Shown here: positions 24,074-36,400 of the stretch, piece after piece
Position numbering within the stretch: the stretch's first letter is position 1
Layout: each line of letters begins with the position of its first letter
Source: Xiphophorus maculatus
Taxonomy: Eukaryota; Chordata; Actinopteri; Cyprinodontiformes; Poeciliidae
Direction of reading: 5' to 3'
Length of the DNA: 64,000 bases
Assembly: GCF_002775205.1 (NCBI RefSeq)
Contig: NC_036459.1
Span: forward strand, 17,592,312-17,656,311
Notes under the pieces: generated by a model
Database searches by the model: none
Seen by the model: only the letters and a program-made list of their open reading frames with translations
What the model was told of the DNA's origin: nothing
Made by a program: the position numbers and the translations under genes

Positions 24074-27000
24074 ATGGACAGTAAGTATTATAAAGTTTAA
24101 CACACATCAAAGTAAAGACTTTTGGAGTTTAATACTTAGCGGCTCTTTTCTCCCTCAGGTGAGGACGACCTGGACATTCTGACGGCGCTCCTGGACGAGA
24201 GCGAGGAAGCCGGCGAACCGCAGGCGGACGATTTGGACGGGCTGTTCGATGAGGACGACGGAGACGAGGAAGGGTACAAAGAGGACGGCGAGGGGACGGA
24301 CGCCGTGTCGGAACTCTTCGGGGACGTTGAGGACATTGAAAACGAGGAGAAGGACGTGAAAGGAGGAGGAAGTGGGGGAGAATCCCGCCCCGCCTTGGGC
24401 AGGTCCAAAGAGGATTTGCAAGGTTTGTCTCGCATCACTTCACTCCAGATTTGTTTTCTGCTCCACTGAGGAATTTTATTTATTTATTTTTTTTGCTTTC
24501 TTAAACGTGTCCTTGTATTTTCTGCAGAGGAACTGAGGCGGATGCAGGAGCAGATGCAGAAGCTGCAGCAGCAGCTGCAGGCGAGCCAGAAGAGTTCAGC
24601 TTCTCCCAAAGCAGGGAGGTCAGAGCCGACACCGAGCCAGAACCCAGCGTCCAAACCGAGCCGGGCCAAAGCTGAGCCACAAGCAGGTAAACGTGTTGCT
24701 TAGCAACTCTACTGAGCTTCTACTACACTGCTGCTGGAGGGCCAGGAAAAAACTCATTGATTGGCTTTTAGGGCTGAATTCAAACCTTGTTGGTTGTGAT
24801 ACGGAATAATTAAGCAACAATTAACTTCTTATTTATTTGTTTTTATTATTATTTTATATAATTAAACAGGAATGTTTGTTTCTATTATTTCTGTTTTCAT
24901 TTTATTACATTCATAATTATGCAGCAATAAACTTATTCTTTTTTTTTTTTTTACTGTTTTAATTTTTTTTTTTTATAATTGGGCAAACTTATTTGACATT
25001 ATTATTTTTATTGTTTTATTTGTTTTATAAAGAAGCAACAATAAATATCTGATTTAAGATTATTTACGTGTATTATTTTTGTTAAATTAATCAACAAATG
25101 ATTTTGTTATTTTGCTTTCTTTTTAGTATTTTTATAATTAACAGTAAATTTATATAAAAAAACATTATTCCTTTTTTAACTATTTTATAATTAATAAACT
25201 TTTAATTAATTATTTCTTATTTATTAAGCCCCAATTACCTGTTTTAATTTATCATAATTTTAATTTTTATATTAGAGAAAAAAAAATTATTTACAGTTAA
25301 GCAACAAACCTTTACTTTTTTTTTTTTTTTGGTTACTTGCTTAGCACCATTATGTTTATAATTTAGCAATAATAAATTTTAAATTTTTTTAAAATTTGTT
25401 TTACTACATTGTTTTACAATTAAGCAAAAATAAACTAGTTTTTTATTTAGTTATTATGACTTTTTATATTTATGTATATAAAAGTGCAAAAATAAACTTA
25501 AATCATTTTAAAAAACAACAATTCAGAGCAGAACTTTTGAACCTAAAGACCCAAAGTAAATACCATCTGTGCCGTCAACTCTTCCCCGGTTCTGTCTTTC
25601 CTTTGGATGTTCTTGTGACTTTGTTTTCTTCCAGTTTCAGCGTCTTTATCCTCTCCGGCCACAGGGGGGAGCTCCAAGCTGCAGGAATCCTCAGACTTCC
25701 TCTCTCAGCTCAGCAACGCAGACTCATTCAAACTTAAACCAAGAGTGGCTCACCAAGCCAGACCTTCACCTCCAGGTCACACCTTCACTCTTTGACTCAC
25801 CCCGGTCTATTCAGCTCTGTGAATCAAAGCTGTCCTTGCATCTCATCTTGCGTGTATGTGCTGCTTTCAGAGGATAGGAAACCACTGGTGGAGGTGAAGA
25901 TCGGCAGCTCCTTCCAACCTCTAGAGAGCACCAGCGAGCCCTGCGGTCGCCCTCTCTCGCCCCCTCCCTCCCACGTTCGAACCTCAGCGGCTGGAGAACC
26001 TAAACCGTCTAAACCAGTGGCTCCACCTCCTGTTCCTAAAGACGTAGGGGTGGAGAAGTACTCAGGACTGCGGCTCAGGTCAGAGCCGCTAGCCTGTGGT
26101 AGAGGCAGTCGTTGGTTCATTGAGCTGTGGAGGACTGAGGTCTGAACTGATGCTTTTGGTCGATGCTTCATCAGGAAGCCGCGAGTTTCCTCAAGCGAGA
26201 TGGAAAGAAAGATGGCCGACCGGCGGCTGATCCGGCTGTCCCAGGTGCCGGAGCGGCTGAAGCGGGAGAAGCTGGAGGACAGCGACTGGGTGACGTTCGC
26301 CGTACTGGTCAGCAAAGCTACGCCCCAAAGCAGCAGCAGCGTATGTTGTGATGCTTTATGTTATTACTCTGACCCCCTCGACCCTTGACCTCCCATTGGT
26401 TTCATGACTCAACCTTCTCTCTGCAGGGCAAAACCTTCAGCGTCTGGAAGCTGAGCGACCTCCACAACCTGGATGTGTTTGTGTCCCTTCTGCTGTTCGG
26501 TGACGTCCACAAGGAGCACTGGAAGATGGAACCCGGCACGGTCGTAGGAATCCTGAACCCCAACCCCATGAAGCAGAGAGACGGCTACGACGGGGTGAGG
26601 TACACACACTCAGGCTGTTTTCACACCTGATAGTCCAGTAGACTCGGTTGGTTGGGGACCAAAATTGCAACATTTGTACCATTTCCAGCTGGTGTGGTTC
26701 ACTTTCACATTGCACTGAGTCAAACCAACCAAACTAATTGTTCCCTACCTGTTCCCCTCCTCGCCTGTGGTGGCGTTACACCAAGAACCACTGAAGGAAA
26801 CGACAGGAAAACCTCAGAGCAAGACACTGAACACAACTTTCTTCTTCCCAAAATGTAGTGGCGTTATATTTTAGCGGTTGTAGGATTTGTCCACAAGCTA
26901 TTTCTCCCGCGAGTGCTATATTTACATGTTTGTTATGGTTGTATTTTCCCAGAATTCTTCTTGTTAGAATCTGCTTCCTGCTTTTGGAGCATTTTCTTGT

Positions 27001-30000
27001 CTGCTTGACGTTCACATATGCTTTCAAACTGAGCCAGACTTCATTTCAATCGAACCCAGACCTAGTTTTTTAGGCGGATCAGAGTTCTATTCCACATTCA
27101 AACAAACAGGACCTTCTGGACCTTCAACTAGAGTTCAACTAAAGCGGACTAAACAGGGCGGGTGTGAACGCACCCCTAGAGACTCTGAAACTGAGCTTCA
27201 TTCCCAATCGTCCCTCGCTGCTAACACCCTGGTTGCCCTGCAGGTCAGTCTGACGGTAGATCATCCTCAGAAGGTTCTGGTGATGGGGGAAGCTCTGGAC
27301 TTCGGGACCTGCAAGGCAGTGAAGAAGAGCGGGGAGCCGTGCTCTCAGATCGTTAACCTGGTAGCCCTCTGTTTGCCGCAGCTTTGTCGTTCCATTCCGG
27401 CTGTCTCGTCAGATGCTAACCACCTGACCCTCTCTGCAGTACGAGTGCCAGTACTGCCAGTACCACGTCAAGGCCCAGTACCAGAAGATGAGCTCCAAGA
27501 GGGCCGAGTTGCAGTCGTCGTTCTCCGGGAAAGCCCCCAACCGGGTGAAGGGGAGCGGGAAGGGGGGCAGCCTGAGAGAGCGTCTGTGTCAGGATGGCTT
27601 TTACTACGGGGGGGTCTCCTCTGCTGCCTGCGCCGCCTCCCTGTGAGTCCTGCTGAAACTACAATCTAAGTTAATGTTCTTTATTGTAAAGGTTCTACTC
27701 AGCTCAGGCTTAGTTTCAGAGCGTCCAAAAAAAGAGTCTGGAATCCAAGTAGCTAAAATTACATTTTGAGGCCTTAAAATGTCTTAAATTCATTGAATAA
27801 AAGTTAGTTGGCCTTAAATGCATTAATCATGGGTCTTAAATTTGGTTGTGACAGGACTATTTAATTTCGTACTTAATTTATTTATTCTTTTCCTCATGGG
27901 ACTGTCAAACTCTGTCAGGCAAGAGTTTGAGTTGCCCGCGTTACGAGTTGAGGCAGTTGAGAATACCACTAGCTAGCTGCTAATATACCCTTGCTACCTA
28001 GCTAGCTACTTTTACATCTATCATGGGTTAGTGAGCATCCATCACCAGTTAGCTGGACAAAGTTCGTACATTTCTGTGAAGATGCAGAGATGCAGGTCTT
28101 AAATTCCATTCATAATGGTCTTAAAAAGCTTTTAAATTTGAGTTGGTGAAACATGGATTAATCATGAATATTGTATATGTATTTTATATGATAGATCAAC
28201 ACAGAGTAGTGCATAATTATGAAGTAGGAAGAAAATTCTGCATGGTTTTCATATTTTGTTTTTACAAATAATGATCCAAAACATATGCCATGCACTTCAT
28301 GTAGGATATTGAGCTGTTAGCGTGTCATGACAGTTATGAGTCTGTCATACAGCAACAGTCTTGAGTCAGAGGTTTCTTCAGAATTGTTGCAACACTGACA
28401 GCTTCTGGACAGCCTTCCTGCCAACAGCTTGAATGTTGATGTTTCCAGATTCTGGCTAAATGTGCAAAGCTCCAACAGACTCGTGCACACACCATGTTTC
28501 AGATGTTTGTATTGTAAATAATGTTTACATTTATTCAGAATTTTCTTTTCTTAGGTTTTCAGTAAAACACATCTGCGGCTTCAGTAACTAGTGAAGTGTG
28601 TTGCAGGACTGCATCTAAACCGACCAAACCGGTCCAGAAAACCCTGGACAAGCTGTTTGTGAGAGGATCGGCTCAGCTCATCAGTCAGGCCAAGAAGATC
28701 GGTACGCTGCCTGTATGGTTTACCTCAGCGCTCAGCGTTTTCACTTTATGTCTTTAATGAATACAGAGAGCTGCAGTTGAGTCGTTTATAAAAAGAAAAA
28801 ATCTGATGTGAGACCTCAGTTTTCTGGCGATTCCCAGGTATGCAGTCCGGGGAAGTTTCCGGATGCTCCAACGAGTTCAAGAGCCTGATGACGATGCCAA
28901 CCCCAGGAGCTCTGCAGCTGAAGAAACACCTGGAGCAGGACAGCCAGCTGGGTGAGCAGCGGGAGGAATGATAATAATAAGTACTAGAATAACAATAATA
29001 ATACTCCTCCTGAACTTGACGTTTGTCCTCAGCCTCCAGTGATGCAGCCGGAGCTCCACTTCAGTCCATCTCTGCGTCCGACCTCTTAAAGCAGCAGAAA
29101 CGGAAGCAGCGGGAGCTCCTGGAGAGCCGTCGGCACAGGGTCCAGCAGAGGGCGCCGCAGAACCCGGGCAGCACCGCTACGACGGGGCGAGCCAGTCTCA
29201 CGTCCCCAGAGGCTGCCTCGGAGGTTCCCATGGCGACGTCGGACGCCCCGACGCTGGGCCGCGGCTTCTCCAAAGGCGACGACATTCTCTTTTTCGACAA
29301 CAGACGGCCTCAGGCTCCACCCCCTAGCGCTGTCAGCCTATCAGCCGCCAAGCTGGCCGCTCTGAAGAAGCTGAGGGGGAAAGGAGCGGCGCTGGAGAGG
29401 GAAGACCCCAACGCCGTGAAGAGGAAGAGGAGCGACAGCAGCGACATCAACGCCCGAGTAGAGAAGAATCGGACGTCCCCGAATGGTGCGTACAGAAGTG
29501 TTCACACTTCAAGGTATTATAAATTGAGTTAATCTAAAGTTAACTGATCTTATCGACCGGCTAACGATTAATTGATAAGCAGCAATTTTATTAAAAACCT
29601 GCATTTTCCCTTGTATCAAGATGGCCTGAAATGAAAACATAAAGGGCAAATTTTTCATAATATATTGAATTTTTTAAAAATCATTACAATTTAAAATGTT
29701 GTGTTAGCTTTATTAAATATTGACTGAATAAACAGAAAATCATAATTTCTCACAAACTAAGATATATTGGTAAAACATAAAACACGAACCTGTTGCAGAC
29801 TTTCAATATGTTTTATAGAATTATACTATTTTATTAGCTCACCTGCTCAAGGATTACAGATGGGAACCAGCTAGAGCTAAATCTGGTGCTAGGCATCTTT
29901 TATTAATATTTTTTGCACATTGTCCCATTGTGACACAAGCCTCGCATTTACTTTGTAATCTTTTGGCAAGAAAGGAGGTGGTGATTTTTTTTTTAATTTG

Positions 30001-31159
30001 AATTTTATTTTTGGAAGGTGACTATATGTAGCATAGTCACGTCCTCAACTTGACGTTTGTCCTCAGCCTCCAGCGATGCTGACGACAAACAATTGGTTCT
30101 GCTGATGCATGACCAGTATCGCCCTCTGCTGGATGCCAGCCAAACTACAACACCGAAATTGGCAGATATGTTTTAATCAATTTGAGATCGTTTTAATCTA
30201 ATAAACCATTAAACATAAGTCCATTATATTTTGCATCCTTCTTTAAAATGATTTCTGAGTACATATAGAACTCCTCCTTTGTCTCACCTGCTCAGGCGGG
30301 CCGTCTGGTAACGGGGAGGAGGAGCCTGCCCTGAAAAAGAAACGCGAGCAGCAGCGCTACGTGGAGTCTGAGGAGTTCCAGAAGATCCTCAATGCCAAAT
30401 CTCGTCACAGCGTCGCGCTCCAAGCGGTACGACCAGAGATTTTATTAAAAAAATGTTAATGTTTAGCTTTCAGGACAGATCCAAATAACCGAGGCCGCTT
30501 CCTGCTTCCGCTTCCTGCAGTCAGAGTACCAGCTGCAGGAGCGCTACTTTAACGTTCTGGTGAAGAAGGAGCAGATGGAGGAGAAGATGAAGGCAGTCAG
30601 AGAGATGAAGTGTCGGGCTGTCACCTGCAGAAAGGTAGATTGTGGCGTTGCTGTTGGAACGTCTCCGTCTGTCGTTCCGGAGTCTGATTCTTTCCCCACC
30701 TTCCTGCTCCTACATCTCCAGTGCAGCTACACCTACTTCAAGCCGGCGGATCGCTGCGTGACTGAGAACCACGAGCTGCGGTGGCACGACGCCGTCAAGC
30801 GCTTCTTCAGATGTCCCTGTGGACAGAGGGCCATCGCTCTGGACAGACTGCCACACAAACACTGCAGGTAACCCCAGAGACCCTCCTCTTCCTCCTCTTC
30901 ACGCTCACCCAGAACCGCCGCTGCAGACTAAACTGAGCTGCTGTCATTTCCAGCAACTGTGGGCTGTTTAAATGGGAGCGAGACGGGATGCTGAAGGTAA
31001 GACAGAACCCCAGGAGAGGAGAAGCACAATGCATGCTGGGAGATCTGAGCTGAGGTTCTGGATCTTCTCTTTCAGGAGAAAACTGGACCCAAGATCGGAG
31101 GAGAGCTTCTCCAGCCTCGAGGAGAGGAGCACGCCAAGTTCCTCAACGGCTTGAAATGA
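24074..31159 (+). CDS. mcm10: Minichromosome maintenance protein 10, complete coding region in 17 exons
   Basis: MCM10 binds DNA and the CMG helicase and is needed for origin firing and fork stability in the nucleus. Coding exons: 24074-24080, 24159-24422, 24528-24686, 25635-25775, 25871-26078, 26175-26340, 26427-26594, 27244-27360, 27440-27642, 28607-28701, 28838-28951, 29033-29485, 30296-30426, 30521-30634, 30722-30867, 30954-30996, 31076-31159. They give 870 codons (human 875) with all phases consistent. The acidic N-terminus EDDLDILTALLDE leads to a coiled coil (EELRRMQEQMQKLQQQLQ). The internal OB-fold (TFSVWKLSDL, GTVVGILNPNPMK) is followed by a zinc motif with C394, C404, C413/C416 and H419. 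A SISASDLLKQQK motif is in exon 29033-29485. The C-terminal zinc region (CRAVTC, CPCG, HKHCSNCG) ends in GEEHAKFLNGLK. The first coding exon supplies only ATGGACA. Confidence 0.97.
30041..30080 (+). repeat. Copy of the mcm10 exon 29033 acceptor junction inside the following intron
   Basis: About 40 bp repeat the 3' end of intron 28952-29032 and the start of exon 29033: gacgtttgtcctcagcctcc is identical, with the flanks one or two bases different. It holds an intact cctcag acceptor and the first codons of the exon. Confidence 0.85.
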
Positions 31160-31292
31160 ACCACGGAGAGGAACGTGTGTTAAGCTTTTTATAATTATGT
31201 AGCAAAATTTCTCACAAACTAAGGTTTTAAATTTAGATGTTTTTTTAAAAGAATATTCAGATGTTTAAGGTATTGAATTTGTAAACAGGCTG

Positions 31293-31298
31293 AATAAA
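31293..31298 (+). terminator. mcm10: mcm10 poly(A) signal
   Basis: AATAAA occurs 134 bp after the mcm10 stop codon. It is the first canonical signal on the + strand and implies a short 3' UTR. Confidence 0.65.
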
Positions 31299-31319
31299 GC
31301 AGGACTTTACAAAGTGTCA

Positions 31320-32415
31320 TGTAAAGGTCTGTTTTTATACTTTTTAATAAAAAAGTTTACCTGAAAACTTTGGGTGTAAAAATGAGGAAAAATTATTTCT
31401 ATTGTTTTTTCTTTTCCTCTACACTGTCTTTTAAGAAAAACAAAAGAGGATGTTTTCATCCACTTTTTCAATTTCTCCAAAGTTATTAAATTAACATTTA
31501 ATAACTTATTTTTCCCAAGTTCAATTTTGTTTTGTAATTTAAAAAAAAATACCCTACACTCCTTTTTCTGAAAACATATTAATGTATAATATTTAAACTA
31601 AAATGACTTCCAATTTAAAAAATTCTCTTTGTAAATCTTTTTAATGCTATAAGTTGTTTTTGAAGGGATAAATCAGCTCCAATGTCATTTAACAGAGAAC
31701 ATAGAGACATGCTTTTCTTCTGCAAACATGGCCACGAATTTTATGAATTGGCTTAAACTTGGATCATAGTTATTAATAATTTCTGAATTCTTAAGTTGCA
31801 GTGATACAAATCTAGAGATCACGGGAAAAATGTCTGCAAAGTGGGTTTTTATGTCGCTCCCCAGAAAAGCTGATAAACTCAAAATATAATTAATGGCCCT
31901 GTTAAAAAAAGAGGTCAAGTAAGTATAACCCTACTCAAAAAATAAATTCTGATTTAGGAAAAACACAGAAGTATAACTTATGGCAGCACAAGCATGATAG
32001 ACAGCGCTAAGACCCGCCTCCTGGCTCTGATTAGTTGTGATTAATTGGCACTGGCAGAAGGTGGGGAATCTTTTTTAAAAAAAAACATTATGTCTCATAC
32101 CACAATGTCACGACATAGAGACAGTTTCAACAAATATGTAAAAACATTTCTTATAAGTTACATAGTGCAGCTTTAATACTGTGGAACAGCTCACAGTGTG
32201 TTTAGTATTTTTACATATAAAATGATTTGTTGCAGTGTGGCAGCAGCACCGTAACTATTAAAGTTCAAAAACCTGAACACAGCAGCTTCTGTGAAGTATT
32301 TCAGTTCAAAGTAAGAGATAACATAGCTCTATAAAAATCCACCCTTCTGGCTCTGTAGGATTCTTTGAGCACTGAATTAATGCATGGAATCAGCAAACGC
32401 TCTCTACCGCTTTCT

Positions 32416-32484
<69 letters not shown>

Positions 32485-33070
32485 AATCAGGTTTTTATAT
32501 CCTTGTGGGAACCTATTTCTGTCTACAATGTGGGGTTGTGGGGACCGTTGCTCCTTGTGGGGACATTTTCTTGGACCCCATGAGGGGAAATGCTGTTTGG
32601 GGTTAGGGGTTAGGTATGTAATGGTAAGGAGTAGGGTAAAGGTTAGATTGTAGAAAATGAATGGAAATCAATGTAAAGTTCCCACAAGTCACAAAAACAT
32701 GACTGTGTGTGTGTGTGTGTGTGTGTGTTGGCAGCTCTACTACTTAATCCATTTGGCTCTCCTGCAACTCTTCACTTTAAGACTCACAGTATCCAGTGCA
32801 GATATAAAATATCTCTATGTTTGCTCTATGTTTTTCTTTGGGATTGTCATTTCTCAGCACTAATACTTTGTCGTCTTTATATGATTTTCTCACTCCTCTC
32901 TTGGTCTCTTCCATCCAGTGTGTGTCAGATATTTCCTCTCTGGAATGTGGGATTCATTGCAGCCTGATGTCTTCAGCAGCTTGCTTCATTTTTATTTTTC
33001 CACCCCGCTTCCCTCCTTTTGAATACTCCAAATACCAGACATTGTGGAGGCAAGGTGGCCTCATGGAAGC
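31320..33070. other. Convergent mcm10-ucma intergenic region
   Basis: mcm10 and ucma transcribe toward each other here. The stretch is AT-rich with poly-A/T runs and a TG-flanked repeat unit at 32419-32728. I see no coding exon. Confidence 0.6.
32419..32728. repeat. TG-flanked dispersed repeat with GGGTTAGG-like core
   Basis: A 64-bp (TG)n run is followed by about 220 bp with ccttgtgggaacctatttct, GGGGTTAGGGGTTAGG and tagggtaaaggttag, and then a second (TG)n. I believe similar units are scattered widely in fish genomes. The core resembles degenerate telomere-type repeats. Confidence 0.65.
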
Positions 33071-33075
33071 TGGTC

Positions 33076-33081
33076 TTTATT
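33076..33081 (-). terminator. ucma: Candidate ucma poly(A) signal
   Basis: AATAAA on the minus strand lies about 350 bp after the ucma stop at 33428-33430. It is the nearest canonical signal I noticed. Confidence 0.5.
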
Positions 33082-33427
33082 CCTTTGCAACTTAAATACA
33101 TGATAGTCAGCGCAAAAAACACTGTGCGATCAGCTGCACTGTGTAGTTCCTATAGTAGGCACATATAAAAACCATTTTAAAAAGCATGCAAAACTGGTAG
33201 CTTCCCATAGAAAAACTGCGCAATTAAAACACTTTACATACTGTATGTCGCACAATTTCTAAATCATGAAAATAGGATAAGGTTTGTGGAAAACTTAACG
33301 TAGCTTAATGTCTTACACATACATGAATGACTTTAGCGCTTGCTCTCATATGTCAGCCATTTGCCGTTGATACAGGCGCCTTGTTGCTATAAAGAAGAGG
33401 TGGAAATCTTCACGCAATGTCACGTGT

Positions 33428-36400
33428 TCAGTGAAACCAGTAGAATCGAGGATGGAGGCCGTCGTAATGATACTCTCGCAGCTGCTCATTCGTCTCTCTT
33501 GACCTCTCATTTACTTCTGTTAAAAAAAAAAGACATTTATGTTACTGCAGCTTGTAGCATTTTAGCTAATGCTACTTTTGTAAGCTAGCACATTTCCTGA
33601 CTCCAAGGGAAAAAATACCTATAAAGAACATAAACTATGAACGTAGCTCTACCAAAGTTATGATTCACACATATTTGATCATCGCTAATGTTTGTACAGT
33701 TGCTGGATTCCTGAACTCTTGATTCCAAAATGGCAGGAAAGCTGCCAACTCAGTGGAAGCAACTCCAATAGGGTCCTTATTTAATTTGATTTACCGGCTA
33801 TAAATTATATGTATTGTTTTTATAGAAAGTCACTTTTTTGAAAAACATTGGGTTACATCTTCTTTGAAATCTTAAACTCTGTTTGCTGGTTTATGCTAAC
33901 TGCTAAACCAGTTCTCTGAAACGTTGGACCTCCTCAGGGAGTCGATCTCAAAGTAGAACCAAAGTAGGAACGTAGAACCATTACCTGTAGAAGGAAAGCT
34001 ACTCTAACACGGCTTGAAAAATTCTTTGACAAAGAGCCTTAAAGAATTACAGATCTATCGCCACTCATGACTACAAAGTTAGTTGTCACATAACGTCATG
34101 TTAGTCACTTTGTCAAACATAATCAACATCCTTCCTTCCTTGTTCAATTTTGTCTCTACTAACCACTAAATAGATGAGCAATTTAGTTGCACTTCTGATT
34201 TTGAAAAGCCTGGTAAGCCTTGCTTGGTATCCAGAGACCATCATTGTCTTCTTTAAGATGCTGGTATACCAAAAGTACCAGCCTTGGTGGTGATGGTTGG
34301 CTTCCACTTTGCCTCTCACACTACTATTCTTGCATGTATAGGGGCAATTTTGGTTTTCTACCACAACATTTTTTTAAAGTTCTTGCATTTTTAATCATAC
34401 GCTGGTACTGTAATCAAGGATGCCGGGAGATCTCGGGTATTGCTTTCTTGTCTGCAGTTTTTTCAGTGTAATTTCAAATCAATTTAAAGTACAGTTCTAA
34501 ACCGTTTTACACCAAAGGCGCCACGAAGGGTGCGAAGCAATTTTCTGTGGAAACTTCTTTAAAGATGCAAGGATTTAGCATACATCTATCTTTTCATTCT
34601 TTTTTGTTTTTTTTTTTACGGCATTTCCCGTCAGGAGACGACTAAAGATAATCCCTAATGGTTACACATAAATGAAACTGGCAGCTATCTTTTTGTTTTC
34701 TTCACGAGCCTCCCTGAACATCCTTCATGCGAAGCCAAATCACATTTTTATGGTAAATAGTTCTCAGTTTAGAAACTGTGACTGCAACCATATCACAGCT
34801 TTCTGACCACTCCGGGGATGATTGTCACGTTTCGGTGGACCGCAAATAGATGCTTTGAATGCGTGCGGCCTCCCAGGCGTCGTCCTGCGGTCGGGAGGAA
34901 TCATCCTCTCCCAAGTCCGAACTGCTTCTTAATGTTTGTTTGTTCAGCCATGTCGTTAAAGCGTTTGGTTTTCCGAAAGCGCTTGCTGGGGCCCAAACTT
35001 GTTGTCTTACCATCACGGTCTTCCTCAAGGTAGTTCTCGTATTCGTCTCTCTGTTCCTCGTTATACTCCCTCCTTCTCTCGCTAGCAGCTCGCTTCATTC
35101 TCTGCTCAGCTGTGGTGGAGAAAGAAAAAAAATAAAACCGCCACATTTTAGACTTTCACCAAAACAAAGCACATGGATACCTAAGAAAGCTTACGACTGA
35201 CCCACTTTGTAGTTATCTTTTTTCTGCTTCGCAATGTTTTCTTGCCTAGTTTAGCTAGCCTGGCCATTGGGAATTGAAGCACATTTATTTATTTATTTAT
35301 TATATGTATTTATCAACCATATCTATACAATCCCTTTGAGTAAACAGACATTTTAGACAGGAATTGCACGTTTTAAAATTTTCTGAATTTCATAAAATAG
35401 AACCCCACACAGAAAAATATTTTATTATTTAGTGAGTTACGTCCATCACAGGACAGTGATCACACAGTGGTTTGAAATCTAAGCAAGCTTAGAATAACCC
35501 ATGAAAAGAACACTTTTACTGCTCTATCCATTAGGAATTGAAATGGGCAGATATTTGTGACAAGAGTCAACATACACACGAACGACACTCTGATGGGGAG
35601 AACGTTCCAAGTTGTAAGGAAAGAGAAGCATAAGTCACAGAACCTTTTTTTGTAACCTTGGCCATACAAAAATGAATTTTACTGATGTTAACATAACTTG
35701 TCTAACAGAAACAGACATTCGAAACAACTAGACGTGACATACAAGAATGCTCTCCCGTGGCACGCTCTTTCACCGGGGCGCACCCGACGATATCCAGTCA
35801 GTATTTTGAAGACCGTCACTTTTTAGCGTGACGCCTGGTTTGTTCACTGTTGGCACCAAGTCACTTGCATTTTCAGTCTAGATTTAAAGGAAGTCAGTGT
35901 TTCAGCTGTTTTACAGTTTTCTGGAAGTTTGTTCCAAATTTGTGGTGCATAGATGCTGAAAGCTGCTTCTCCGCGTTTGGTTCTGGTTCTGGTTCTGGGG
36001 ATGCAGAGCAGAACCAGAACCGGAAGACCTGAGAGGTCTGGAAGGTTGATACAACAGCAGATCTTTAATGTATTGTGGTGCTAAGCCGTTCAGTGATTTA
36101 TAAACTAACAACAGTATTTTAAAGTCTATTCTTTGAGCTACAGGGAGCCAGTGGAGGGACTTTAAAACTGGTGTCATGTGCTCCATCTTCCTGGTTTTAG
36201 TGAGTTCTGGTCAAAACGGGAAACTTGTATGTTTTATCAATGGCGGCGGAGGAAGTGAACGAATCAGTTCAGCCAGCGTTGGCCACACTTCCAAATGTTG
36301 AGTTAACTTTAACAGCTGCCTCGTTTGGGTTGGCACTCCTCCCTTTGCATTGGAGGATGGTTGTTTACAGCACAGGCAATTTCCAGTAAGCTTTTTTTTT

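Noticed and set aside
24687-25634. Possible hidden exon in mcm10 intron 4
   Set aside because: The stretch is AT-rich with many poly-T runs, and exons on both sides join in phase without it.
25824-26315. 163-codon minus-strand ORF
   Set aside because: Antisense shadow of mcm10 exons, whose sense frame matches MCM10 with correct phases.
34825-35028. Alternative ucma C-terminal exon in the 34.8-35.0 kb ORFs
   Set aside because: The GATG|GTAAGAC donor at 35011 and the family-matching exon at 33516-33428 explain the gene; the read-through resembles no UCMA.
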